In this document: one piece after another, positions 47,301 to 56,802 of the stretch
Layout: each line of letters opens with the position of its first letter
Numbering within the stretch: position 1 is the stretch's first letter
From: Corallium rubrum
Taxonomy: Eukaryota > Cnidaria > Anthozoa > Scleralcyonacea > Coralliidae
Assembly (NCBI GenBank): GCA_964035015.1
Contig: OZ035998.1
Coordinates: 35,291,628 to 35,355,627 of the forward strand
Direction of reading: 5' to 3'
DNA: 64,000 nt
Translations under genes and position numbers: made by a program
Notes under the pieces: generated by a model
What the model was told of the DNA's origin: nothing
Databases searched by the model: none
What the model saw: only the letters and a program-made list of their open reading frames with translations

Positions 47301-50300
47301 TAAAGCCCATCAGCCCCTCCCCCCATACTTCCGTGTTAGTAGCTAGATAGCTATAGTGTTTAGTGTATTGTGAATAGTTAAACCATTCGTCGCTTAAATG
47401 CGATGAACTCATTTTTATATTTTTTATACTTACCCGAATGGATGGTTGGGTAACCGGTGGGCTGCCGACGTGATTTTTTCTTACTTGGCTCGACAGTGCT
47501 TGGAGTTAGATCAGGGAAACTGGTCCCGCTTAACCTGATCGTATCACCGTCGGCAGGCACCTGTACCCTTCAAACATCAGTAAGTTTCGTACTGTACTGA
47601 TGGAGAGAAAATAAAGGTTGCGATACACTGTGCACCATAGGCCAATGGGTGGGATGGTGGGTGCGAACAGTTGTCCACTCTGCGATAACTCGTGCGTTTG
47701 CGAGAATGTGCTCGAGCCTTTTATGTAATACGAGCTTAGCCAGGCTATCCCGTGCTGTCAACGTACACACCATGCATGCCCAGCTGCGTTCCAAGCATTA
47801 GAACCCAGGACCACTTGCGTCCCCGCTCCTGTGGTTTAACCTTGGTTATTTCATAACCCCATTTAAACCATTCGTCGCTTAAATGCGATGAACTCATTTT
47901 TATATTTTTTATACTTACCCGAATGGATGGTTGGGTAACCGGTGGGCTGCCGACGTGATTTTTTCTTACTTGGCTCGACAGTGCTTGGAGTTAGATCAGG
48001 GAAACTGGTCCCGCTTAACCTGATCGTATCACCAAGCTGGGGTCTCATGCATGAGATCTCAGCCTCCAAGCACTTTTTCATGACTATCTGGATACCCACC
48101 ATTACCACCATCCAGCGGTTGCCTCATCGGCATTCCTTTGACCCATCTGCGCGGAAGGGTTCATTGGACCCATTCTGGATTGCATGGGAGGGTTCACTGG
48201 ACCCATTGCTGATGCGTTAGTGGGTTCATTGGACCCATTGCTGATTGCGTTAGTGGGTTCATTGGACCCATTGCTGATTGCGTTAGTGGGTTCATTGGAC
48301 CCATTGCTGATTGCGTTAGTGGGTTCATTGGACCCATTGTTGATTGCGTTAGTGGGTTCATTGGACCCATTGTTGATTGCGTTAGTGGATTCATTGGACC
48401 CATTGTTGATTGCGTTTGTGGGTGCATTGGACCCATTGCTGATTGCGTTAGTGGGTTCATTGGACCCATTGCTGATTGCGTTAGTGGGTTCATTGGACCC
48501 ATCGTTGATTGCGTTAGTGGGTTCACTGGACCCATTGTTGATTGCGTTAGTGGGTTCATTGGACCCATTGTTGATTGCGTTAGTGGGTTCATTGGACCCA
48601 TTGTTGATTGCGTTAGTGGGTTCACTGGTCCCATTGTTGATTGCGTTAGTGGGTTCATTGGACCCATTGTTGATTGCGTTAGTGGGTTCATTGGACCCAT
48701 TGTTTGATTGCGTTAGTGGGTTCATTGGACCCATTGTTGATTGCGTTAGTGGGTTCACTGGACCCATTGTTGATTGCGTTAGTGGGTTCATTGGACCCAT
48801 TGTTGATTGCGTTAGTGGGTTCACTGGACCCATTGTTGATTGCGTTAGTGGGTTCATTGGACCCATTGTTGATTGCGTTAGTGGGTTCATTGGACCCATT
48901 GCCGATTGCGTTTGTGGGTGCATTGGACCCATTGCCGATTGTGTTTGTGGGTGCATTGGACCCACTGTTGATTGCGTTAGTGGGTTCATTGGACCCATTG
49001 TTGATTGCGTTAGTGGGTTCATTGGACCCATTGCTGATTGCGTTAGTGGGTTCATTGGACCCATTGCTGATTGCGTTAGTGGGTTCATTGGACCCATTAC
49101 TGATTGTGTTAGTGGGTTCATTGGACCCCTTGCTGATTGCGTTAGTGGGTTCATTGGACCCATTACTGATTGCGTTAGTGGGTTCATTGGACCCATTGCT
49201 GATTGCGTTAGTGGGTTCATTGGACCCATTACTGATTGCGTTAGTGGGTTCACTGGACCCATTGTTGATTGCGTTAGTGGGTTCATTGGACCCATTGTTG
49301 ATTGCGTTAGTGGGTTCATTGGACCCATTGCCGATTGCGTTTGTGGGTGCATTGGACCCATTGCCGATTGTGTTTGTGGGTGCATTGGACCCACTGTTGA
49401 TTGCGTTGGTGGGTTCATTGGACCTTATCTTGTCCACGTAAATTAAAGAGGTAACTAATCCGCTACCCAGTGAGTAATAGTAATAGTAATAGTATAGTAA
49501 TAGTACAGTATGGTAATAGTATAGTATAGTAACATTAAAATCCATTCTGATGCTGGGCATGAAAATCCTGATGGTGATAGCTGGTTAGTTCGGTAGCAGA
49601 AGTCAGTGAACCGTTTCTGAGCAGTAGAATATGTTCGTCGTGTAGCTGAGGCTATACCCTGTCCCATAAAAGTTAGAGTACGGTGTTGGAGAAGTTGGAG
49701 GTCAATCGGTCTAGCAGCAGCTGTGGAACGGCGACTGGAGTGGAAGACGCTGACGGAGCCAGGCGGAAGAATTCTTGCAATCGAAAGCGAGACAGTGCAT
49801 CAGCGATAGCATTTTGTTTCCCAGGTACATATACAGCACTCACGGTAAAGTTAAAACGGGCGGTAATAAGAAACCGATAACGGACCAAATGCATGATGAT
49901 ATCCTCCCGTGACGAGCCAGTACGTAGCACGGCTACTACGCGTTCATTATCGCACTGGAATTGCACCCTTTTTTTTTTTTTTTGCTGCCACGAAGGCCCC
50001 CATATCGCACACGCTAAGACAATGGGAAATAGCTCTTTGTAGGCGATACCCAGTGGTCTTTGAGCAGGAGACCAAGTACCATAGAACCACGCATTGTTAT
50101 GGACGACACCGAAACCCAACTTGCCAGAAGCATCGGTAGATATGTGCAGATCTGGAGCCATCTCTCATTGAGGTAATTCGAAAAAATTAACATCGTTCCA
50201 GTCCGCGAGAAGCTCATTCCACCAGGCAATATCAAGCTTGCATTCACAGGAGAGTGGAATAAAGTGATGGGGTCTTCGTACCCCACGAAGAGCGTTTATA

Positions 50301-53300
50301 ATTCTACGTATGTAGGAAGGTTCTTCCGGGACGAACCACGATACTTGCGTGTTGTAGTCTACCCAGCAACGATTCCAGGTGCGTTGCCACAGTCGGATTA
50401 GGCTACGAAGTTCCGCCAGTTTGTCCACCGGTAGGCGCGCGCATAGTTTCACGGAATCTAGCTCGATTCCTAGAAATACAAGACATGTTGTAGGTCCGAT
50501 ACATTTTTCCGGGGCTAACGGAATGCCTAAGCGAGCACATGTGTCGTTAATCTTCGCTAAATTAGTAGCACACTGAATACTGTTGGCAGGACCAAGCGTA
50601 AAATAATCGTCCAAGTAGTGTATAAGATCCTGTATTGAATAGTTATTTCGCAGTAACCATTGCAGCATGTCTGCAAACGAAATGAAAATGAATGGGTCCG
50701 ATCGAAGGCCAAATGGAAGAACTAAATCGACATAGAATTTTCCGCGCCATTTCATTCCAAGCAGAAATCGATCCTGTGGATGAACAGGTATTATGCGGTA
50801 GGCACTCTTAATGTCTAGTTTGGCCATCAGAGCGCCTTTGCCGGTTTGCATGATTAATTTTATGGCGTCGTCGACTTTGCAGTATTGCGTTTGACACACA
50901 TTTGGATCAATACCATCATTAACACTGTTTCCTTCGGGGAAGGACAAGTCCAGGATAAGGCGCCACGCGTCCGCAGCAGATTTCTTGGGAACAAGACGCC
51001 TGCGCAAGCGTTCACTCGGGCTACTGATTTCTGAAAGCTTCCCGTAGCCTGTTGCGTACCTCTAACAAGACTACATGGCAATGGCAATCTGTTGTCTTAT
51101 ATGAACTGCTGCGGTGCATGAAGAGCCGAAGGTTTGCTAATGTAGTATAAATGTAAACAAGGCCGTTTTTCTGAATCTATTTATATTTAGTTTCCGAATG
51201 TAATACGACACGCGATATGTAGACATGCACTGAACAGCTCAACATATGATATCTTGCCGGTTGTTGCTCTATTCGGTGCTTATTATTATACTTGCATTTT
51301 GTAGTTATCGTGAAATGTGTTTCAAATATTCAAAAACATCGATAAAATGGCAATAAAAGCTTCGTTCAAAAGAGACAACCACTGATCATCTGGAGGCAAC
51401 TCGGCCAAACCTCGGTTTCGCAATTATGAAACATGACTATTCTCTGACGTCCTTCACTCCTTCAGTTTAAAGTTTCCAATTATTCTTAATACACCTTGAT
51501 TCGCTGACAGTCCGACTACTTTGACATCTTGTTTGAGACGACTGCTGTGTACTGTGCCAAGAAATGTCGTTGAAATATTCAAAAACATCGGTAAAATGGC
51601 AACAAGGGCTTCGTTCAAGAGACAACTCGCCATGAAAGTTATATCTCGGTTTCGCAAAGCCTCTTGGGTCAATATCTCGACCCCAAAAAACAAAAACACT
51701 AACAACGCGACCGAAACCTATACTCGTCTACCTGCGGTATCCCGAGTAATAACACCGAAGCGACTGACGTGAAGGTTTGCGATCGGAGGTTTTATCGAAG
51801 GGCCCTGCAGTGCGACCAAGCTGCGATTCCTTAGTGAGATAGCTATCGATTACGTCTGGGTGAGTAAGAGCGGATTTACAATTAGCGTTTGCCGGTTTCA
51901 AGTTTGACTCGTTATTGAAAATAAAGAAAAACCGTGCCGAAGGCCCTCCGTTATAAAACGGACCTTTTCCCGGTCCGGGTGCGAGGATCGTTCAAGTGCG
52001 AATTGTTCCACCTGGATTGGTGACACTAAGGAAACATGTGAAAGAACATTAACTGACTAACTCGTTTTGAGGTAGTTTTGAACCTCTAGCAACGAACTGT
52101 AATGCGGCGACGTGGTGAACTGGAGCGGTGACGTTTTGGTTGGTGGTTGGTGGTAGGCGTGCTGACGCGCTTGCTGTTGAGGGCAATCGAGCAACCATTG
52201 GTGTCACAGAGATGTTGGCAATTGCAGACACCGTGTCTGCTTGAACACTGGCCCTGGTTCCATGATCGACAGATTTGGGGCAGTCGTGCAATGCTGAGCG
52301 CTTCTTACCGGTGGAGCGAAAGGAGGCCTGAGCACGGTTGAGAGGCATGCCCGCCGTGTGGTAGTTGTAGAGGTCTGTTCGCACGACACTCCAATCTGTC
52401 AGACCATTTGCAGCCGCGTCCTGCCTGAAGGCTTTGTCGTATTGCAGCCAGGAAAGGCCCCCAAAACGCCTAGATGTGCGCAAAATCAAAGACATGTATG
52501 GCAAGAGGTCTTGCGATCGGTCGGGATAGTAGGCTGTAGTTACTGACAAAAAACTGACAAAACATTCTACCCAGGTAACAACATCCGAGATTTCCCTGCG
52601 TCGCTTTCTAGAATATGGTAACGTGGGAATAATAACGGGTCCCGCCACCGTGCTGAATTGGAATTGTTCGGAGTGATCGTCCAAGTTCTCGGGATCAACT
52701 CCGCCATGTCGATATACTGCCAGTTTGGCGGGAATAGGTGTATGCCCAGGCCCCAGCGCGAGCGGGGCTACTAAGCCGGTGTTAGTATCGCCTATACCGG
52801 GGTTTGTTCCTGGTGCGGTACGTTGCCCTTCTACGTTGAACCTGCCATCTTCGCCTGTTTCTTGGGTCGATATGGCATTACCAGGCAAGTTATTTGCGAG
52901 TGGAACAAATGGTGGGGCAGAAATTGAATTAATGTTCACAGTACCTGATGTGGAACCGGCGTTGGAATCCAACACCGTCGCTGCGGAGATGCCAGGCGCT
53001 GTTGACGACAGCGTTGAACCGCGCAAAACTCTTATCGCTGGATTGGAGAAACGGGGAATAGTATCTTGACGTTCCAGGAGACGTACTTGACCCACGGAGT
53101 GAATGGGCGCTGCGTTGCGTTGCGTTGTTACGTTGCCCTCGCCAACAGATGTTCGACTATGACTTTGAGCCAATGCTTGTGAGATCATATTCTGAACGGC
53201 GGTGATAACTCCGGAGAGTTTAACTGAAGGGACACTGCTTGGCTATCTTGTCGCCCTAAATTGCTGTCGTTTTTCATGAAACTTGTGAAGGGACCTCCCT

Positions 53301-56300
53301 CTCGATTCTGCTCTGTTGGCTCGGACATTTGCGAACAGTTGTCCACTCTGCGATAACTCGTGCGTTTGCGAGAATGTGCTCGAGCCTTTTATGTAATACG
53401 AGCTTAGCCAGGCTATCCCGTGCTGTCAACGTACACACCATGCATGCCCAGCTGCGTTCCAAGCATTAGAACCCAGGACCACTTGCGTCCCCGCTCCTGT
53501 GGTTTAACCTTGGTTATTTCATAACCCCATTTTGCTGTTTGCCTTATCACAGGAAAAACAGGAAACGCGTTCGCTAATCGCAATGATCAACGCGCTCTAA
53601 CATGTCAACAGTACACTTGAAACATTTAATTCGAAGCCACTCGCTCAGGAAACGCGTTCGCTAATCGCATGATCAACGCGCTCTAACATGTCAACAGTAC
53701 ACTTGAAACATTTGATTCGAAGCCAAACGAGCACTCGCTCAGGAAACGCGGTCGCTAATCGCATTGTTAAAAGAATGTCACACTATATCGCTTTCGTTCT
53801 ATAGTCTTTACTTTGATTTGTCTGAACAATGATCAACGCGCTTTTTAAATAAGTATTGTATACGCCTACATATAACTCAAGCCGTGCCAAGTACAGTTGA
53901 TTTCTGCATACAAACTTACCCTGTACAGCTAAGACATCTTGGCCGAGGATCTAACATGTCAGTTAAACATTAGTTAAAAGGCTATTCATATTTCAGCTTG
54001 TCGTTTGAGCGAGAAAGTCGAGGTGCATAGTTTTACGCTGAGGAACCTTCGGAGCCAATGAGAATGCAGGGTTAAACGACAATGTACCGAATGTTAGCGG
54101 ATGATGCCTTCGGAGCCAATGAAAATGCAGGGTGGCACAACAACTTACCGAGTGATAGCCGAATACTGTAGATCTGGTCGTTTTCCGAAGTGATTTTAAA
54201 TTATAACATACTTTGCCACGAATCTAATACTTCGCGCTGAGTTGAGCACTGAATTGGCGAATAGAAATACGATGAGGACGACAAGTTGTGTCACTATATT
54301 GTTGTGTCCATATAGTGGATTTGTATGTGTTCGCGCTGAATGTTGATCTAAAATGCGATCAGAGCGACATTTTGTGTTAATTAATAGTGTGTTGTGAATA
54401 TGTCCTCGTCGTTTTGTGAAGTGATTTTAAACTATAACATAGTTGATGAATTAAATGAATTTGCTTTGCTAGTGTTCGCGCTGAATGATGTAAAATCCGA
54501 TCAGAGCGACATGCTGTGTTTAAATGTGTTGTGACTTGTGAATGTGTTCACGATGAGTTGAGCACTGAATGGCGATCAGAAATATGATCAGACAGACGTG
54601 TTGTGTCTGTTTGGTTTGTTGTGCCATTCATAGGTGTAGAGTTTTGTTTTTGTCTAGGGGGGCTGATGTGCTGAACAGGGCCTTTCTAAGAATTTTCTCG
54701 TGGGGGGCGTTTACAAAAAGGGACTCTTCTAGGGGGGGTCCGGAGGCATGCCCCCTCGGAAATTTTTGAAATTTAGAGTGTTGGAAATGCCATTTCCTGC
54801 ATTCTGAGGGGTGATTTTTAAGAACACTGAAGGTTATGAAATGTCATAAAAACTAGTTAAAATACAACACATTTCAACAATTTTTCGATGTTGTGTTTAC
54901 TGGGTTGACTTATCACTGTATATGGGTGCTTTTGGCTGACAGGAATGAGGCTGTAACAGTTACTTTAGCCTAACGAGTAACCTATAATTTGTCAATAGTG
55001 ATTGATGAGTCAGTTGCTGCAAAATTTCTGTGAGGGGCTCAGCCCCCTCCATTGAGATTTCTCCATAGGCTAAAGCCCCTCAGTCCCCCCCCCCCCCCCC
55101 CCCCAGACTCTACGCCTATGGTGCCATTCCGTGTTCAGTAGCTAGCTAGCTATAGTGTTTAGTGTATTGTGAATAGTTTGTTGTTTGCCTTATCACAGGA
55201 AAAACAGGAAACGCGTTCGCTCATCGCATGATCAACGCGCTCTAACATGCCAACAGTACACTTGAAACATTTGATTCGAAACCAAACCAGCACTCGCTCA
55301 GGAAACACGGTCGCTAATCGCATGACCAACGCGCTCTAACATGTCAACAGTACACTTGAAACATTTGACTCGAAGCCAAAAGAGCACTCGTTCAGGAAAC
55401 ACGTTCGCTAATCGCATGATCAACGCGCTCTAACATGTCAACAGTACACTTGAGACATTTGATTCGAAACCAAACCAGCACTCGCTCAGGAAACACGGTC
55501 GCTAATCGCATGACCAACGCGCTCTAACATGTCAACAGTACACTTGAAACATTTGATTCGAAGCCACTCGCTCAGGAAACGCGTTCGCTAATCGCATGAT
55601 CAACGCGCTCTAACATGTCAACAGTACACTTGAAACATTTGATTCGAAACCAAATCAGCACTCGCTCAGGAAACGCGGTCGCTAATCGCATTGTTAAAAG
55701 AATGTCACACTATATCGCTTTCGTTCTATAATCTTTACTTTGACTTGCCTGAACAATGATCAACGCGCTTTTTAAATACGTATTGTATACGCCTACATAT
55801 AATTCAAGCAGTGCCAAGTACAGTTGATTTCTGCATACAAACTTATAGCTAAGACATCTTCGCCGAGGATCTAACATGTCAACTGTAACACTTGAAACAT
55901 TAGTTAAAAGGCTATTCAGATTTCAGAGAGATCTTGAATCGAACATGCACTTGTCCATGGAAAGCTTGTCGTTTGTGTGAGAAAGTCGAGGCGCGTGGTT
56001 TTATTTACACGATGTTTAACTACTAAATTGAGAATGTTGTTACAACTTGCATGTAGCGTAGCGCAGTAGATAGATGCACGCTGAGCGTGCCTATTTTTAA
56101 GCACGGGGGCATGGGACTCAGGAACCTAAGACGACCGTCTTCTTAGTTGGAATCAATGTGCGTACTGGAAAACGGGTGTGAGCTCGACATTTCGATTTTT
56201 CAGTCAATATGTGTTTTTGTGAATCAATAAGCCGAAACGTAGTTGTTTTGAATTGACTCGTTCCTGAGTCTTTTGTTTTAACACCTTGGTGGGCTGGGAC

Positions 56301-56571
56301 GGAAATTTTTGAAAATTGGCATGTTCAGAAGCCAATATGTCAGGAACTATTTGACTAAATCAAAAACGGCAAAATAACTTATTAACTAACTTTTTTTGCT
56401 CTATTCAAATACATTAAAACCCCACAAGTGATATGAGCACTTTAACGTGATTTCAACAATGTCAATGAACATTACATGCAGTTCATCAAGGTAAGAACTC
56501 ACCTTATTAGCGGAAAAAGCTTGTGCTGCAATTAAACTTGCAAAGAAAACAATAACGCTATACCCTTTCAT
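37975..56571 (-). CDS. secreted fibrinogen-like/USOMP5-like protein, 4 coding exons seen
   Basis: Joins 56571-56503, 45200-45098, 39254-39079 and 38310-37975. All junctions have GT/AG sites and consistent phases (0, 1, 0). The product starts with a signal peptide ([20 protein letters not shown]). Next comes [20 protein letters not shown], like the N-terminal part of fibrinogen-type domains, then [51 protein letters not shown] and CSWEKRF motifs. These resemble coral 'uncharacterised skeletal organic matrix protein 5' and related secreted proteins (recalled, not searched). One T missing in a T6 run at about 38130 shifts the frame before INHAYNGC: either a sequencing error or a disabling mutation. 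The last exon is not found; the 37975 donor (GTAAGT) implies at least one more. Confidence 0.72.
38400..39060. repeat. CCCTG/CCCTA-rich degenerate repeat in intron 3
   Basis: CCTGCCCTACTG-type words (38400-38575 and 38865-39060) surround a pure (CCCTA)n run at 38905-38999. GTGCAGGACAGTGAAGGGCA at 38512 is the inverse of GCCCTTCGCTGTCCTGCAC at 38430, so part folds back. Confidence 0.85.
39079..39254 (-). CDS. host gene, coding exon 3
   Basis: Acceptor TTTATAATAG before 39254, donor GTAATT after 39079. The first two bases complete an Ala codon begun by exon 2. Encodes [19 protein letters not shown] to DWVVSRFNQ. Confidence 0.75.
39333..39770. mobile_element. TTAA-flanked palindromic element (Kolobok-like)
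   Basis: 438 bp with long imperfect inverted repeats beginning AGTGCCTATG(T/A)AAC and a TTAA duplication on both sides (39329-39332, 39771-39774). Kolobok and piggyBac both target TTAA; the long palindromic arms favour Kolobok. It lies in intron 2 of the host gene. Confidence 0.75.
39775..40512. other. intronic, no gene recognised
   Basis: AT-rich. A CGCCATCC(A) word recurs about six times between 40365 and 40475 (ACGCCATCCACTGAATACGC and variants), a degenerate short repeat. Confidence 0.4.
40513..41556. repeat. 1-kb dispersed repeat with tRNA-like segment, copy B
   Basis: Direct copy of 18013-19085. The tRNA-like part (41230-41290) here reads GGTTTGCACGCGAACGAG with box B-like GAGTTCAAACCCTGG, closer to a tRNA than copy A. 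Confidence 0.65.
42881..43013. mobile_element. MITE with TGGGTGCC termini
   Basis: Inverted ends CATGGGTGCCAAAGGCTTTC and its imperfect inverse ending GCACCCAGTG. The interior has CCGGGGCATGCA / TGCATGCCCC arms. Related terminus at 13728. Confidence 0.5.
43440..43665. repeat. 33-bp minisatellite, short array inside H3
   Basis: Seven units inverse to the array at 20.0-20.9 kb. An AGGCTTTTGGGAAAT word flanks it on both sides (43390 and 43666). Confidence 0.9.
43800..44345 (-). pseudogene. 5'-truncated LINE, RT C-terminal region
   Basis: Reads [34 protein letters not shown], then after a frameshift [19 protein letters not shown] and [13 protein letters not shown] before a stop near 43800. This is the tail of Jockey/CR1-like polymerases, with at least two frame breaks. 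H3 begins about 30 bp beyond its stop. Confidence 0.7.
44346..45097. other. intronic, no gene recognised
   Basis: AT-rich intron sequence of the minus-strand gene; no repeat partner of note. Confidence 0.4.
45098..45200 (-). CDS. host gene, coding exon 2
   Basis: Acceptor TTTCTTTTAG before 45200, donor GTAAGAG after 45098. Only one frame is open: [20 protein letters not shown] through WIRVKAR plus one base. It joins exon 1 in phase 0. Confidence 0.75.
45418..45568. mobile_element. possible small TIR element
   Basis: GGGAAGTGTAGCGTTTGGA at 45420 is imperfectly inverse to AAACGCTAGACTTCACTTCCC at 45546-45566. Weak. Confidence 0.3.
46295..46342. repeat. perfect 48-bp palindrome
   Basis: No spacer, centre at 46318/46319 (GTT|AAC). 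The left half is coding sequence ([10 protein letters not shown]); the right half is its exact reverse complement. It directly abuts the next palindrome. Confidence 0.97.
46343..46614. repeat. perfect 272-bp palindrome
   Basis: No spacer, centre at 46478/46479 (AAC|GTT), with no mismatch over 136-bp arms. The right arm carries the sense coding sequence ([12 protein letters not shown]...); the left arm is its inverted copy. Confidence 0.97.
47160..47377. repeat. left part of tandem unit interrupted by the Ngaro element
   Basis: From TGGTGATTGATGAGTCAGTTGC (47210) to GTGTATTGTGAATAG it matches 54980-55172. Contains G and C tracts (47246-47280) and a CTAAAGCCC(A/C)TCAG core. Confidence 0.75.
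47378..47548 (-). repeat. Ngaro split direct repeat B2
   Basis: 171 bp, identical by eye to 47863-48033. Confidence 0.93.
47663..47862 (-). repeat. Ngaro split direct repeat A2
   Basis: 200 bp, matches 53331-53530. It directly abuts B1; a 114-bp spacer (47549-47662) separates it from B2. Confidence 0.93.
47863..48033 (-). repeat. Ngaro split direct repeat B1
   Basis: 171-bp copy of B2 on the internal side. Confidence 0.93.
48150..49426. repeat. 33-bp minisatellite in place of the recombinase gene
   Basis: About 38 units of GGACCCATTG(T/C)TGATTGCG plus TTAGTGGGTTCATT. All frames on both strands are open over hundreds of codons because the unit is 33 bp and stop-free (minus strand [10 protein letters not shown] or [10 protein letters not shown]). 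A 13-unit block appears duplicated (GTGGGTGCATTGGACCC units at 48900-48965 and 49330-49390). A host coding role is not supported. Confidence 0.93.
49455..49667 (-). pseudogene. tyrosine recombinase N-terminal stub
   Basis: [20 protein letters not shown] and DFCYRTN...ASEWILM match the SAM-like N-terminal domain of DIRS/Ngaro recombinases. It ends after about 45 residues in a TAGTAATAGTAA microsatellite. The catalytic R-H-R-Y part is gone. Confidence 0.75.
49673..50161 (-). CDS. Ngaro RNase H domain
   Basis: 162 codons: [15 protein letters not shown] (first catalytic Asp), [15 protein letters not shown] (Glu), FQCDNERVV (Asp), [13 protein letters not shown] (last Asp). The four acidic residues are all present. 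It removes the RNA strand during reverse transcription. It should be fused to the RT but is in another frame, so one small indel separates them at 50162. An A-run at about 49970 encodes KKKK. Confidence 0.85.
   Translation of the reverse strand: MAPDLHISTDASGKLGFGVVHNNAWFYGTWSPAQRPLGIAYKELFPIVLACAIWGPSWQQKKKKRVQFQCDNERVVAVLRTGSSREDIIMHLVRYRFLITARFNFTVSAVYVPGKQNAIADALSRFRLQEFFRLAPSASSTPVAVPQLLLDRLTSNFSNTVL
50165..51007 (-). pseudogene. Ngaro reverse transcriptase, split by H4
   Basis: [36 protein letters not shown] (Asp65), [12 protein letters not shown] and YLDDYF (131-134) are the DIRS-type RT signatures, catalytic residues kept. The true N-terminus lies beyond Helentron H4 (51751-52040, with [17 protein letters not shown] and [20 protein letters not shown] in shifted frames). 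The target codons for RFGVPKK flank H4. Confidence 0.85.
50992..51750 (-). mobile_element. Helentron-like non-autonomous element H4 inside Ngaro RT
   Basis: About 759 bp. 5' end at 51750 (ATTACTCGGGATACCGCAGG), 3' end GTAGCCCGAGTGAACGCTTG with hairpin CGCTTG/CAGGCG and TCTTGTT at about 50992. The interrupted RT codons (CGCTTCGGTGTT | CCCAAG) fix the insertion point with at most a 2-base repeat. The interior is short and non-coding. Confidence 0.7.
51751..52045 (-). pseudogene. Ngaro RT N-terminal segment
   Basis: Frameshifted pieces [40 protein letters not shown] and [20 protein letters not shown] match the pre-RT region of DIRS-type polymerases. It joins the RT main part across H4. Confidence 0.7.
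52049..53188 (-). CDS. gag: Ngaro gag-like protein
   Basis: 379 codons. Residues 1-190 are Ser/Thr/Pro-rich and low complexity. The segment 200-275 ([20 protein letters not shown], then [32 protein letters not shown]) is the conserved DIRS/Ngaro gag block. After about 280 no clear Cys-rich knuckles are seen in this frame; an alternative frame (52204-52389) has several Cys, so a frameshift there is likely. Confidence 0.7.
   Translation of the reverse strand: MISQALAQSHSRTSVGEGNVTTQRNAAPIHSVGQVRLLERQDTIPRFSNPAIRVLRGSTLSSTAPGISAATVLDSNAGSTSGTVNINSISAPPFVPLANNLPGNAISTQETGEDGRFNVEGQRTAPGTNPGIGDTNTGLVAPLALGPGHTPIPAKLAVYRHGGVDPENLDDHSEQFQFSTVAGPVIIPTLPYSRKRRREISDVVTWVECFVSFLSVTTAYYPDRSQDLLPYMSLILRTSRRFGGLSWLQYDKAFRQDAAANGLTDWSVVRTDLYNYHTAGMPLNRAQASFRSTGKKRSALHDCPKSVDHGTRASVQADTVSAIANISVTPMVARLPSTASASARLPPTTNQNVTAPVHHVAALQFVARGSKLPQNELVS
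53331..53530 (-). repeat. Ngaro split direct repeat A1
   Basis: 200-bp match to A2 (47663-47862), at the 5' end of the element. Confidence 0.93.
53531..56095. repeat. tandemly duplicated unit with 94-bp satellite-like repeats
   Basis: Copy 1 is 47200-47377 plus 53531-54976; copy 2 is 54977-56095. Each copy contains runs of about 94-bp repeats (AACGCGTTCGCTAATCGCAT, ATCAACGCGCTCTAACATG, TCAACAGTACACTTG): about 2 units at 53570-53765 and 5-6 at 55200-55690. The last part (55960-56095) is also found in the palindrome at 61.8-63.0 kb. Contains GTTCGCGCTGAATG-type degenerate repeats (54230-54560) and a GGGGGGTCCGGAGGCATGCC block at 54735. No coding sequence. Confidence 0.75.
56503..56571 (-). CDS. 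host gene, coding exon 1 (signal peptide)
   Basis: The ATG at 56571 opens [20 protein letters not shown] plus ANK, a typical signal peptide, then donor GTGAGT after 56503 (phase 0). An acceptor-like TTTATTCGCAG precedes a short 5' untranslated stretch at about 56590. Confidence 0.75.
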
Positions 56572-56725
56572 CACGCGACGACTTAATCCTGCGAATAAAT
56601 ATAAATAAGGTTTAGTTGTTTCATGGTGCTAATATAACATCATATATACAAGTTGAAATAGTGAATATTTTTAGGCAAATATAAAATATACATGTCAAAC
56701 AACGGGAAATTTAAAAAGCAATACC

Positions 56726-56770
56726 TTTGCGTTTGTTCTTGATCTGATTCCAACGTCTACCTAAACACGA
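56726..56770 (-). other. host gene, predicted 5' non-coding exon
   Basis: Predicted from a TATA box 30 bp upstream and a donor-like CAAAG|GTATTG at 56726/56725. Its 3' partner acceptor is at about 56591. Inference only. Confidence 0.45.
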
Positions 56771-56796
56771 ATGTAATACCCAGAAACTGACCTCAA

Positions 56797-56802
56797 TTTA
56801 TA
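56797..56802 (-). promoter_or_regulatory. TATA box of the host gene
   Basis: TATAAA on the minus strand, in GAATATAAATTGAGG, about 230 bp upstream of the start codon and about 30 bp before the predicted first exon. Confidence 0.5.

Larger units (their letters stand above)
47378..53530 (-). mobile_element. Ngaro/PAT-type tyrosine-recombinase retrotransposon
   Basis: Minus-strand order: A1 (53530-53331), gag-like ORF, RT, RNase H, recombinase stub, B1 (48033-47863), A2 (47862-47663), B2 (47548-47378). Split direct repeats in the order A1-ORFs-B1-A2-B2 define Ngaro/PAT-like elements. The joined flanks GAATAG|TTTGCTG match the uninterrupted paralogue at 55167-55179, with no target duplication, as expected for recombinase-mediated insertion. 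It is defective: Helentron H4 inserted in RT, RT/RNase H frameshift, recombinase catalytic part absent. Confidence 0.85.

Noticed and set aside
48102..49560. 438- and 420-codon overlapping frames on both strands
   Set aside because: Produced by a 33-bp stop-free minisatellite; no domain, and it lies where the Ngaro recombinase should be.
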